Assembly: GCA_947044405.1 (NCBI GenBank)
Contig: CAMRHE010000168.1
Span: forward strand, 3,479,001 to 3,543,000
DNA: 64,000 nucleotides
Direction: 5' to 3'
DNA from: Leptodactylus fallax
Taxonomy: Eukaryota > Chordata > Amphibia > Anura > Leptodactylidae
The notes beneath the pieces were generated by a model. It had not been told where the DNA came from. It worked only from the letters and a program-made list of their open reading frames with translations, and made no database searches. Both the position numbers and the translations under genes were made by a program. Positions 44,848-54,784 of the stretch are shown in pieces (position 1 is the first letter of the stretch; each line of letters starts with the position of its first letter).

Positions 44848-44990
44848 TAAGTTTCACCTCTGTTGTGGGAAAATTATTTGAGGAGTTTCTTAAAGATGTT
44901 ATCCTGGAGTATCTCAATGATAATAAACTTTTAACACAGTACCAACATAGGTTTATGAGGAATAGGTCCTGTCTGACCAGTAGAGTAGAG
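44848..44990 (+). pseudogene. CR1-like RT fragment
   Basis: The plus strand reads RPVSFTSVVGKLFEEFLKDV, then ILEYLNDNKLLTQYQHRFMR and NRSCLTS. This is the RT fingers region of the CR1-like family, in which 'RPVSLTSV.GK' and 'Q.GF....SC.TN' are conserved. Only this short block survives and the sequence around it is unrelated. Confidence 0.8.
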
Positions 44991-45164
44991 TAATAACTCA
45001 GAGAAAGAGCAGTAGAGTAATAACTTAAGCAAGCAATTACTCATCTTGTCTGTTAGAGGTAGCATGATATGTAGTCCTGAACAATGTTTATAAATGTGGA
45101 TCCTTGTTTCCCAACTAGGTAACTCCTTAACGTTAAGTCCCCACATAGCAAGCTGCAGCCAAAA

Positions 45165-45260
45165 AGTGCTGAGGGAAAAACCACAGCAGAAACGCATTGT
45201 GGTTTTTCCCTCAGCACTTTTCACAGAAAGTCCACAGAGTTTTCCACTGTGGACTTTCTG
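45165..45260. repeat. Twin hairpins with perfect arms
   Basis: AGTGCTGAGGGAAAAACCAC at 45165-45184 (21 bp with the next base) has a perfect inverse at 45198-45218. A second hairpin follows, CAGAAAGTCCACA at 45224-45236 with its inverse at 45248-45260. It is probably a compact MITE. Confidence 0.8.
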
Positions 45261-45289
45261 CTTCAATTATATGTAGGTATAATTGACAT

Positions 45290-45947
45290 TGTTATGTCTC
45301 TGCCTGTTCGGGTCTCTGCGCCACCGTCTGCTCGCACGCTGTGGTGTAGGAGGTGTCCTCAGTTTGATTCTTTGCTTAGGATTCTGGATGCTTAGTCTGA
45401 ACGCGGTCCTAGTTCCCTTGCTGTGTAATGGGTTCCAAGCCACACCCGTGTTCTGAGCATTGTTTCTCTCGGGACCGCATAGAGTTAATCTTTACCTTGC
45501 CTGTGTGATTGACAGCATGTGTACCTATCAGGTGTGGGGCTGGGCCCAGACTTTCTGTATACGAGATGTCACTTTCACAGCAAGTGGCCGGTTATTGCAC
45601 TAACTTTGCCTGCTTTCTTTGTACCTTTGATTTTTACCTTGCTATTATCTCTGACCTTTGGCTTGCCTTGCGACTACTCTCTTGGATTTCGATTTGGTAC
45701 CACTTTTGCTTCTCTGGTTGTGACCCCTGGCTTGTTTACCATTCTTCTATGTTGTTTGTTTTGTTCTGTGTGTCACTTTACTCAGTATAGGGCTTGTCTT
45801 CGAGTTGTCCTTTTACCGTTTAGGGTAAACTGAGGCAATAGGAAGGGACAGTGGCTGGGGTGAGATTAGGGCTCACTTGTCTCTGTCCTTCCTCCCAGAC
45901 CCCTGCAGTAGTGTGAGGGTACTGCTACGTCTGTCAAGACCTTAACA
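45290..45947 (+). repeat. 5' LTR of the Ty3 element
   Basis: Begins TGTTATGTCTCTGCC and ends AAGACCTTAACA. It includes a segment near 45536-45590 that the 3' LTR lacks. A diverged partial copy is at 55165-55590. Confidence 0.92.
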
Positions 45948-45994
45948 GAATAACCGGCCAATAACCTTCTGCCATTGTTTCCCCTAGGATCAGC

Positions 45995-46985
45995 ATGGAT
46001 CCTATTCAGGGCCTTGCGGCCAAGTTGGAAGGTTTGTCAGGGCTGGTAGCTGAGCTTGCTAAACAGGTTCAGACCCTTACTGAGGCTGCTGCAGCATCCC
46101 CACCTGTTTCTTCCCCTTTTAAGGTGAAGATGTTACTCCCGGATCGTTTTTCAGGGGATCGTGAAAAATTTTAGACTTTCCGTGAGTCCTGTCGCCTGTA
46201 TTTTCGGATTAACCCGCATTCTTCCCATGCCCAAATGGTAGGAGTAGTTATATCCCTCCTACAAGGGGATCCACAAGCTTGGGCCCTTAAACTCACTCCT
46301 GGGGCAGAGGAGTGGATTGACTTTGAAAAATTTTTTTTTGTCCTTGGGGTCTATCTATGCTGAGCCAGACAACATTGGGCTTGCGGAATCGCAACTCCTC
46401 ACCATGCAGCAAGGCAAACGCTCTGTCGAGGAATATTGCGCAGAATTCCGCAACTGCAGTGTGACTACAGGTTGGTGTGAGTCAGCTCTTAAGGCTCACT
46501 TTAAACAAGGCCTGTGTGACTGTGTTAAGGAGGTCTGGGTTGGTCACCCAGATCCTCCCACTCTTGAGCAGGCCATGACTTTGGCTGTCCGTATTGACCG
46601 TAGGATCCGGGAAAATGTTAAAGAGAGAGTAGGGTCTGCTTCTTCCAAGTTTTCTGTCTCTCCCTCTCTCTCTTGAAAAACCTGTTATTTCTCCCATGAC
46701 TCCGGTTGAGGAGCCCATGCAACTGGGAGTTATGGACGCCAAGACGTGACAAGATCATCGTCTCAGGAACAGCCTCTGCCTGTACTGTGGTGGTTCCGGT
46801 CATTTCATCCGTGACTGCTCGATCAGACCTCGCAGACCAGCAGAAAAGCTTCAGTGCCTGAGTGGTAATCAGAAGAACCACTCAGGCAACCAGGTATTTG
46901 CTGACATGATTGCTCTGCACACTTTAAATTGTGTTACTGAGTCTGTCTCGGCTGCTAAAAGTAGGAAACACCAGGTGAATTAAAA
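45995..46985 (+). pseudogene. Ty3/gypsy Gag with CCHC zinc knuckle
   Basis: Gag packages the element RNA into a particle. The start MDPIQGLAAKLEGLSGLVAE (45995) leads to a short coiled coil, then LLPDRFSGDREKF and a capsid-like region LYFRINPHSSHAQM, VVISLLQGDPQAWALKL. A TAG stop lies at 46172-46174 and a frameshift at the T run near 46330. Capsid continues as LLTMQQGKRSVEEYCAEFRN in another frame (46317-46676). A zinc knuckle CLYCGGSGHFIRDC is at 46778-46819 with the pattern C-x2-C-x4-H-x4-C. The layout resembles the Sushi-ichi type Gag from which mammalian RTL genes arose; that assignment is by wording only. The copy cannot make an intact Gag. Confidence 0.85.
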
Positions 46986-47098
46986 ATGTTTGCCTGGCCC
47001 ACCAGTGTCTGTGGTTGTGCAAAAAGATCCTGAATTTAAGGCAGGGAAAATATTGAAGCCCTCTAAAACCAGTTTGTCTGGTGAGGGTCCGATGGCCC

Positions 47099-47118
47099 CT
47101 CATAAAAGGGGGGGGTAC
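47099..47118 (+). other. Polypurine tract of the Ty3 element
   Basis: ATAAAAGGGGGGGGTAC lies directly before the 3' LTR, the usual site for second-strand priming. Confidence 0.8.
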
Positions 47119-47724
47119 TGTTATGTCTCTGTTCGGGTCTCTGCGCCACCATCTGCTGACACGCTGTGGCGTAGGAGGCGTCCTCGGTTTGATTCTTTGC
47201 TTAGGATTCTGGATGCTTAGTCTGAACGCAGTTCTAGTTCCCTTGCTGAGTAATGGATTCCAAGCCACACCCATGTTCTGAGCATTGTTTCTCTCTGGAC
47301 CGCATAGAGTCTATCTTTACCTTGCCTGTGTGATTGACAGCCTGTGTACCTATCAGGTCTGGGGCCGGTTATTGCACTGACTTTGCCTGCTTTCTTTGTA
47401 CCTTTGATTTTTACCTTGCTATTATCTCTGACCTTTGGCTTGCCTTGCGACTACTCTCTTGGATTTCGATTTGGTACCACTTTTGCTTCTCTGGTTGTGA
47501 CCCCTGGCTTGTTTACCATTCTCCTCTGTTGTTTGTCTTGTTCTGTGTGTCACTTTACTCAGTATAGGGCTTGTCTTCGAGTTGTCCTTTTACCGTTTAG
47601 GGTAAACTGAAGCAATAGGAAGGGACAGTGGCTGGGGTGAGATTAGGGCTCACTTGTCTCTGTCCTTCCTCCCAGACCCCTGCAGTAGTGTGAGGGTATT
47701 GCTATGTCTGGCAAGACACTAACA
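47119..47724 (+). repeat. 3' LTR of the Ty3 element
   Basis: Direct repeat of 45290-45947 with one internal deletion; followed by the GACAT duplication. Confidence 0.92.
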
Positions 47725-47916
47725 GACATGCTGCGATTTACAAAACCTCAACGGTTTTTAAAATCACAGCATGTGCGCTGCAGATATTTTTATGCAATGT
47801 GTGGAAGGGATTAGCCAGAATCTCATCCACTTTGCAGGTACTGTATAACACAGGTTTTTGCCAAGGCGTTTCCACTGTAGCAAAATTGCGGCATTTACGC
47901 TATGTGGGGCTTTAGC

Positions 47917-48204
47917 TTAAGCCCCCTTGCACACCACTGTATGACTGTTCAGTGTGCTATCAGAGTTTTTACACGGTCACGTTTGTGGGCCGACAGTCCG
48001 GGTCACAAAATATGGAACAGGTCCTATTCCTGTCCGATTTTGCAGCCCTGCTTCCTCGGTTCCTATTCATTGAATGAAAGGGGCCGCGGAAGCACGGCTG
48101 GTGCAGGGGCAGCACATGGGTGACATCCACATGTCCCCCATGCGCCGCCCGTGCCTTTAATTCACGGCAGCCAGTTAGCACACAGTCGTATGCAACCGGC
48201 TTAA
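47917..48204. mobile_element. TTAA-site MITE, 288 bp
   Basis: TTAA at 47917-47920 and 48201-48204. Ends GCCCCCTTGCACACCACTGT and, from the right, GCCGGTTGCATACGACTGTG are inverted. GC-rich centre, no coding capacity; piggyBac-type by its target site. Confidence 0.75.
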
Positions 48205-48317
48205 GTCTGTAAATTCTGCTAAACCATTGCCCTAATGAGGAAACTCACTGCTCAACCACAAAGGTGAAATTAGTAGTTTTGCAGCCTGAATTATTTGGGT
48301 GGGTAAGTGGTGTTTAG

Positions 48318-49321
48318 TAGTATAATATTGTACCATGTTAGCCATTGAAAGTAGTGGAAGAGTGAAGAAATCAGGCGATATCTCTTAGAGGCTTACGGAG
48401 TATATTTGATAAGTAAGCTTTCAAGAGTCTAGCTCTCTTCTTCAGACATGGTGTTATACAAGAACTGAAAATCCACAGATTATAGGAGAGGGGGGACTGG
48501 AAATATGTCCTTGAGTCCTTGAGCCCTCTCGTTTCCTTTCAACAACCACCAAACCTAAGGCATATTATTGTCCGGAGTGCCCTGAAGGCCCCAACTGAAA
48601 ATGGCACCTCACCTTGCCTACAAAAAAGGTGCATGACCTGCAAGCACATCCACACCGCTGACAGTGTACCTGTCCCACAGTCACAACAGGTGCACAGAAT
48701 TAGGGGGACATTTTCCTGCAGGTCTTCCAATGTGGTGTACCTCATAATGTGTGTGCAATGTCCCACCACAGGCCTCTATGTGGGGGAAACAGGGCAGAGA
48801 CTTAGTCAGCGAATGAACTCACATAGATCCAATATTAATAACAGCAGAACAGATCTCCCAGTAGCCGCACGTACATTTCTCCGGAGATTTGCGGGTTGTG
48901 GTTTTAATGGGACATTTTAAGATGCAGGAGGAGAGGAAACAATGGGAGTACAAAAACTCTGCAATTTGGACTTAATATTCATGCCAGCTTCATGTCACAC
49001 TATGTATGAACTGTGAGGGTCACAAATCACCTCCTGATAGCAAACAGATAACAGATCCCTCTGTCACGCACCACAACTTTCCAGATTGTTTTTTGACCGG
49101 TTGTAAATAACTTCTCTACTTAGATTGCATTTTGTTTTGGGTTTTTTTAAGGACTCTAAAATCCTTTGAAGACCATGTGTATAGAGTATAAATAATCTGT
49201 GAATTTTCAGTTCTTGTATAACACCATGTCTGTAGAAGAGAGCTAGACTCTTGAAAGCTTACTTATCAAATATACTCAATTAGCCTCTAAAAGGTATCAC
49301 CTGATTTCTTCACTCTTCCAC
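48318..49321 (+). mobile_element. Penelope-like element with inverted terminal repeats and 14-bp TSD
   Basis: TAAGTGGTGTTTAG occurs at 48304-48317 and 49322-49335. Inside, about 131 bp at 48352-48482 recur inverted at 49193-49322 with few changes (for example GTAAGCTTTCAAGAGTCTAG). A GIY-YIG domain lies between. The RT is missing. Inverted terminal repeats are known in Penelope-like elements. Confidence 0.88.
48519..48920 (+). pseudogene. Penelope-like GIY-YIG endonuclease
   Basis: The plus-strand frame of 134 codons reads HIIVRSALKAP, PCLQKRCMTCKHI (a cysteine cluster), GTFSCRSSNVVYLIMCVQCP, then the GIY-YIG core TGLYVGETGQRLSQRMNSHR with SNI after it. In the family this domain follows the RT and nicks the target. 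The true start is upstream and lost; MSPLV at 48519 is just the first methionine. After about residue 125 the frame drifts (FNGTF then TAA) where the conserved C-terminal 'H' region is expected, so a frameshift is likely there. Confidence 0.82.
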
Positions 49322-49335
49322 TAAGTGGTGTTTAG

Positions 49336-49500
49336 GCAGTGAACAAGAAAAGACTGATTCTGGAGTTGAAGAAGATGTATTGCAGATCCTATTGATATAT
49401 TTTCCTACTTCCTTCCAAAAGGGTTGCACAAGGGCTTTGGCTCCACCACACCTCCAACAAATGTTTATTGTGGTTAGCCCCATCTGAATCAAGGTCGCAA
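49336..49500 (-). pseudogene. L1-like ORF2 C-terminal fragment
   Basis: The minus strand reads MIQMGLTTINICWRCGGAKA then LVQPFWKEVGKYINRI. The C-x2-C block followed by PFW..V is the cysteine-rich C-terminal region of L1-group ORF2 proteins. The Penelope-like element at 48318-49321 appears to have inserted in or beside this L1 copy, since its 14-bp duplication abuts this fragment. Confidence 0.7.
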
Positions 49501-49529
49501 GAGTTTTGTACTTACCATTATTAAATATG

Positions 49530-49770
49530 AGTATTTCCAGAAGATACTAAGCTTTGTAATGTAGTTAACACATAAGATAGTATAATATTAAAAAAGGATT
49601 TGGAGACGCTGGCTAATGAATTTTAATGTGAATAAATATAAAGTTATGCACCTGGACCATGGAAGCAAGTTCTACAATTATGTATTAAATAATAAAACAC
49701 TGGGTAAAACTACCACTGAAAAAGACTTGGGTATATTGGATGACAATAAAGACAGGTTATCAAACTTGGG
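49530..49770 (+). pseudogene. CR1-like RT tail fragment
   Basis: The plus strand reads, across two frames, KKDLETLANEF, FNVNKYKVMHLDHGSKFYNY, VLNNKTLGKTTTEKDLGILD and DNKDRLSN. This is the region just after the catalytic FADDTKL motif in the CR1-like family ('FN..KCKVMHLG', 'EKDLGV'). Only this block remains. Confidence 0.78.
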
Positions 49771-50274
49771 GTCGTACAGTTTGGAAAAAGATGGCTTATG
49801 GATTCCTGGAAGCTGAACAGAAATATAACATCCACATTGAAATACATATAATAATTCCATGTATCAATTACATTCCACTTTTTCATGTTAGGATTCTTTC
49901 CAGAGTGCAAACTCTTATGGCTGGTTAGATAGGTGTGTCTCTTACATATGACAGCACTGGCTCTGCTACTTGTATACTAGCATTTTTTATACATGTCATA
50001 CACTCTGTTTTTGTTCTTGACTACTTCTGCCAAGAGCTTCACAGGCTACTCTCTCTGTCAAAAGGTCATTTCATCTGATATTCTTTTCTTCTATCGCTTG
50101 TAACCCACTGAGGACACAGTTTGATGTACTTAGCATTTTGTGTATTCCAGTATTGTAATATATTTCCAGCTAAATTCCAGTTATCTCAGATATGTCTTAC
50201 TGTATACTTTTCCTCTCACAATTGTTCTTTCAGTAATGTATTGTATTATAAAGATGTGTTCTTACCGTGTTTCC
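49771..50274. other. AT-rich DNA, nothing recognised
   Basis: No supported feature. Confidence 0.45.
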
Positions 50275-50430
50275 CCGAAAATAAGACACCCCCCGAAAGT
50301 AAGGCATAGGAGAGGTTTCGGAGAATTGCCTAATATAAGGCATCCCCCGAAAGTAAGGCGTATGTTCCCGAACAGAACATACGGTATATACGATATGTGA
50401 GGCCGCGGGAGAACCCCACAATCTCTGCTA

Positions 50431-50772
50431 TCATTATACTCCGGGGTCTTTTCAGACCCCGGAGTATAATAATCGGCGGCCCAAGGGAGGTGAGCGAACA
50501 TAAAAAACTATGTGCTTACCTGTCCTACGCTTCTCCAGGCTTCGGGCCTGTTTGGTGACGTCGCAGACGTCAGCGGACGTCATTTTGCGTCGCGACGCTG
50601 GCCGGATCATGTGACGCGACCTGGTCTAACAGTGAAGAAGGCCGGAGTAACACACGGGCATGCACCGGAGCGAGGAACAGGTAAGCAACGTTGTTTTTTT
50701 ATGTTTGTATCCTCCCCTGGGTCTCCGATCATTATACTCTGGGGTCTGAAAAGACCCCACAGTATAATAATT
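50431..50772. mobile_element. Foldback element copy D
   Basis: Left hairpin ATACTCCGGGGTCT / AGACCCCGGAGTAT; right hairpin ATACTCTGGGGTCT / AGACCCCACAGTAT. The GC-rich centre includes GACGTCGCAGACGTCAGCGG. It directly abuts the minisatellite. Confidence 0.85.
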
Positions 50773-50779
50773 GTTCATG

Positions 50780-51125
50780 GGTTGTCCACTATGGGGCAAA
50801 CTACTGTGTGCAGGGGCCACTATGGGGAATGATACTGTGTGCAGGGCCACTATGGGGAATGATACTGTGTGCAGGGCCACTATGGGGCATGATACTGTGT
50901 GCAGGGGCCACTATGGGGCATGATACTGTGTGCAGGGGCCACTATGGCGAATGATACTGTGTGCAGGGGCCACTATGGGGCATGATACTGTGTGCAGGGG
51001 CCACTATGGGGCATGATACTGTGTGCAGGGGCCACTATGGGGAATGATACTGTGTGCAGGGGCCACTATGGGACATGATACTGTGTGCAGGGGCCACTAT
51101 GGGGCATGATAATGTGTGCAGGGAA
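50780..51125. repeat. 31-bp minisatellite, about 11 copies
   Basis: Highly regular units of GGGGCCACTATGGGGCATGA followed by TACTGTGTGCA. Copies are nearly identical, so the array is young or homogenised. Confidence 0.95.
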
Positions 51126-51501
51126 ATTAATGGTTTGGATTGTTATGATGATGTCCTAGAAGATGATGACATAACTGTCATTGAATAAATTTTACTTTCT
51201 ATTCGTACCGTAAATATTGGTAAATGTACCATACTGTTAATTGTTGTACATGGAAATAATGGTACGGTAGTAAGAAATTCTTGATAGGATTCACAGTTTG
51301 TCTGGTTATGCTGGTTTGTGATGACAACTACATTACCGTACAGTACCGTATATAATAAATGTTCATTTTTTTGTTCAGCAATAAATGTGAATTCTTCTTC
51401 ATTGAAAAAAAAATAAGACATCCCCTGAAAATAAGACACAGCACATCTTTGGGAGCAAAAATTAATATAAGACGCTGTCTTATTTTCGGGGAAACAGGGT
51501 A

Positions 51502-52130
51502 CTGATGCTAAGTTCACTGCTTAAAAAGTAGTAACCTGCAAACACCCACGGACCCCATAGACTATAATTGGGTCTAATGGGTTTCTGCTCGGTTTTGCTG
51601 GTTTTATACTGAAACTGGCAGAGAGAAAAGTCCTCCTTACAGGACTTTTCTCTCTGTCGATTTTAGGTGGAATCTGCGGCAGAGTCTCAAACGCAGATGT
51701 GAATCCAGTCTTATCTATCCTTTGGAGAGCATGTTGTGATTTTGTGTTGAATTGGTTTCATGAAAAATTGGAGCCCTTAACTAAATTGGAGATAATTTGT
51801 ACAGTTAGGTTAGGTTCACAGTCAGAGGATAACAACAATGGACATTAAAGTTTCTCTCTTTCACTTGGGTAATGAAATAAAAATGGAAGGTCTCCACCAT
51901 TTGCTTTCCATTTAGTTTTTCTGTTAAAAAAATGTTGCATGCTAAAATAACAGAAAGCAAATAGAAGGGACCTTCTGGTATTACTTCATCATTCAAGTAA
52001 ATGAGGATGAATAGTGATTCTTGTTTTTAAAGAAAGAGGGGGCATTACATTACATATCAGACAGCTATCGGTTGGTCCAGGAGAATAAACCTCCCACAAA
52101 AGTGATTTATGACATACTACTTCTGCAAAA
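51502..52130. other. Hairpin repeat and unremarkable DNA
   Basis: CAGAGAGAAAAGTCCT at 51619-51634 has a perfect inverse at 51641-51656, inside a probable MITE (about 51525-51715). Nothing else recognised. Confidence 0.6.
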
Positions 52131-52132
52131 AG

Positions 52133-52356
52133 TGAGTAAATAGTGTATAAGTGCACTGCGGCCTTGCAGTGCTGGAGTCCTGGATTCGAATCCTGCCAAG
52201 AACAGCATCTGCAAGGAGTTTGTATATTATCCTTGTGTTTGCGTGGGTTTCCTCCAAAGACATACTGATAGAGAATGTATATTGTGAGCCCTATATGGGA
52301 CAGTGACTGCAAAGTGCTGAGGAATATGATGGCACTATATAAGTAAGATAAATAAG
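52133..52356 (+). mobile_element. tRNA-derived SINE with L2-like tail
   Basis: A pol III B box GGATTCGAATCC lies at 52182-52193 after a worn A-box region. The body contains GCGTGGGTTTCCTCC and CCAAAGACATACTGATAG, and the 3' end GGAATATGATGGCACTATAT then AAGATAAATAA resembles the L2 tail at 622-680 (minus). The SINE would be transcribed by RNA polymerase III and copied by an L2 RT. Confidence 0.82.
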
Positions 52357-52489
52357 TTGTTGATCTTTATGTTATCATCGGGTTCTGGTATCCATTTCAG
52401 ATATTTGTACAAATATTTTACAGACATGTAAATAGAAATTCCCATTAACATACATTAGAAATCAATATACTGTAAGTTATGTCTTATGT

Positions 52490-52496
<7 letters not shown>

Positions 52497-52521
<25 letters not shown>
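52497..52521. repeat. (AT)n microsatellite
   Basis: About 12 AT dinucleotides. Confidence 0.95.
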
Positions 52522-53219
52522 TTTATTTATCACATTAGTTTGGAGGTTTTAGCATAAACTATACTGCGAACTTGGTAAAAGTGACTCAGTACAGCATAGC
52601 TTCAGGATGAGATGGTAAAGAAAATATGAAAACAAAAAATCCTGCGAGAAAACTATTTAGTGAAACACATTTTCTGTTTTCTCTGCAGTAATGCTTACTA
52701 AGTATTCTAATAACTCGAGTAAACTGTGGGGACAAACAACGCAGATACAAATGTGTCTGGAGATTCTGCATCTGCCTTCCTTAATCAACTTCCTGTCCTG
52801 AATATGAATTAGAATAATGAGTCAATTAATGTTCTAAAATGCCAATGAGATGCAAAAAGCATTGGGTGGTGGAAACGGTTGCAATATAGTTCAGGAAACA
52901 TTCCATTGTTAGGATTTTTAACAAGCATCATGCACTGTGCTCAGTACTAATTATTTTTCACCTAGAAAAAATAGTAACAACTTGTGTGTTGTCATTTACA
53001 TGCAAAGAGATTAACATGAACTCTCCCCGCCATATACTCAATGACTAGATAATCAATATTGTTCAGAAAATGAAATCAGAGCATGATTTTACAGTATGAT
53101 TTGGCATAAACTATTATCAAGTTCTACTATTTAGCTGTAATGGAATTGCTTTTTAATCAATTGCCAGCATACTGCAGGCAACTGGTATAACAAAGACAGG
53201 AAGCAAAATAAGCTACCTA
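52522..53219. other. AT-rich DNA, nothing recognised
   Basis: No supported feature. Confidence 0.45.
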
Positions 53220-54782
53220 CAGTCATGGCCAAAAGTTTTGAGAATGACACAAATATTATATTTTCACATGATCTGCTGCCCTGTGGTTTTTATGTGTGTT
53301 TGTCAGATGTTTTTATCACATACAGAAATAGAATTGCATTCATATTATGAGTAACAGAAGCTTATATTGACAGTTAGAATGAGTTAATGCAGCAAGTCAA
53401 TATTTGCAGTGTTGACCCTTCTTCTTCAGGACCTCTGCAATTCTCCCTGGCATGCTCTCAATCAACTTCTGGACCAAATCCTGACTGATAGCAGTCCATT
53501 CTTGCAGAATCAATGCTTTAATTTTGTCTGAATTTGTTGGTTTTTGTTTGTCCACCGTCTCTTGATGATTGACCACAAGTTCTCAATGGGATTAAGATCT
53601 GGGGAGTTTCCAGGCCATGGACCCAAAATCTCTATGTTTTGTTCCCTGAGCCATTTAGTTATCACCTTTGCTATATGGCAAGGTGCTCCATCATGCTGGA
53701 AAAGGCATTGTTGAGCGCCAAACTGCTCTTGGACGGTTGGGAGAAGTTGCTCTTGGAGGACATTCTGGTACCATTCTTTATTCATGGCTGTGTTTTTAGG
53801 CAAGACTGTGAGAGAGCCGATTCCCTTGGCTGAGAATCCCCACACATGAATGGTTTCAGGATGCTTTACAGTTGGCATGAGACAAGACTGGTGGTAGCGC
53901 TCACCTCTTCTTCTCCGAATAAGCTGTTTTCCAGATGTTCCAAACAATCGAAAAGGGGATTCATCAGAGAAAATGACTTTACCCCAGTCCTCAGCAGTCC
54001 ACTCCCTGTACCTTTTGCAGAATATCAGTCTGTCCCTGATGTTTTTTCTGGAGAGAAGTGGCTTCTTTGCTGCCCTCCTTGAGACCAGGCCTTGCTCCAA
54101 GAGTCTCCGCCTCACAGTGCGTGCAGATGCACTCACACCTGCCTGCTGCCATTCCTCAGCATGCTCTGCACTGCTGGTAGCCCGATCCCGCAGCTGAAAC
54201 ACTTTTAAGAGACGGTCCTGCCGCTTGCTGGTCTTTCTTGGGCGCCCTGGAGCCTTTTTGGCACCAATGGAACCTCTCTCCTTGAAGTTCTTGATGATGC
54301 CATAGATTGTTGACTGAGGTGCAATCTTTCTAGCTGCAATACTCTTCCCAGTTAGGCCATTTTTGTGCAGTGCAATGATGACTGCACGTGTTTCTTTAGA
54401 GATAACCATGGTTAACAGAAGAGAAACAATGATGGAAAGCACCAGCCTCCTTTTAAAGTGTCCAGTGGTGTCATTCTTACTTAATCATGACAGATTGATC
54501 TCCAGCCCTGTCCTCATCTACACCCACACCTGTGTTAATGGAGCAATCACTGAAACGATGTTAGGTGGTCCTTTTACGGCAGGGCTGCAATGATGTTGAA
54601 ATGTGTTTTGGGGGATAAAGTTCATTTTCTAGGCAAATATTGACTTTGCAAGTAATTGCTGTTAAGCTGATCACTCTTTATAACATTCTGGAGTATATGC
54701 AAATTGCCATTAGAAAAACTGAAGCAGTAGACTTTGTAAAAATTAATATTTGTATCATTCTCAAAACTTTTGGCCATGACTG
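53220..54782 (-). mobile_element. Tc1/mariner element C, 1.56 kb
   Basis: TA flanks at 53218-53219 and 54783-54784. Inverted ends CAGTCATGGCCAAAAGTTTT and its inverse continue through GAGAATGAYACAAATATT. The transposase on the minus strand is open for over 90 percent of its length. Confidence 0.95.
53397..54409 (-). pseudogene. Tc1-type transposase with DD35E spacing, one frameshift
   Basis: The likely start is MVISKETRAVIIALHKNGLT at 54409; an in-frame ATG 11 codons upstream (54442) lacks family similarity. The DNA-binding region contains KKAPGRPRKTSKRQD with the GRPR hinge. The catalytic residues, counted from 54409, are D149 (IFSDESPFRLFG), D240 (QHDGAPCH) and E276 ([11 protein letters not shown]). 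The last two are separated by 35 residues, not the 34 of the other copies here. A one-base deletion near 53552 (after KRR) shifts the frame and ends it early at 53510; the original frame, reading QEWTAISQDLVQKLIESMP, continues to a stop at 53397. No nonsense codon precedes the deletion. Confidence 0.92.
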
Positions 54783-54784
54783 TA

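Larger units (their letters stand above)
45290..47724 (+). mobile_element. Gag-only Ty3/gypsy retrotransposon, TSD GACAT
   Basis: LTRs of 658 bp (45290-45947) and 606 bp (47119-47724) are direct repeats with TGTTATGTCT...TTAACA / CTAACA ends. GACAT at 45285-45289 and 47725-47729 is an exact target duplication. The 1.17-kb interior encodes only a decayed Gag. A purine tract AAAAGGGGGGGG precedes the 3' LTR. Protease, RT, RNase H and integrase are absent, so mobility needed a helper. The LTRs differ by a deletion of about 54 bp in the 3' copy. Confidence 0.93.
50275..51499. mobile_element. TA-site non-autonomous DNA element holding foldback and minisatellite
   Basis: TA at 50273-50274 and 51500-51501. 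Inverted ends CCGTGTTTCCCCGAAAATAA and, from the right, CCCTGTTTCCCCGAAAATAA. TA targets suggest a Tc1/mariner-superfamily origin. Inside are foldback copy D, a minisatellite and AT-rich filler with a stretch of decayed coding-like sequence near 51143-51420 on the minus strand. Confidence 0.82.

Noticed and set aside
45509..45833. Two overlapping open frames with hydrophobic stretches, like a membrane protein
   Set aside because: They lie wholly in the 5' LTR and recur in the 3' LTR at 47334-47610; LTR sequence explains them.
52182..52193. B-box sequence as part of a functional tRNA gene
   Set aside because: There is no cloverleaf, the A-box side is worn and the sequence continues into a SINE body with an L2-like tail.
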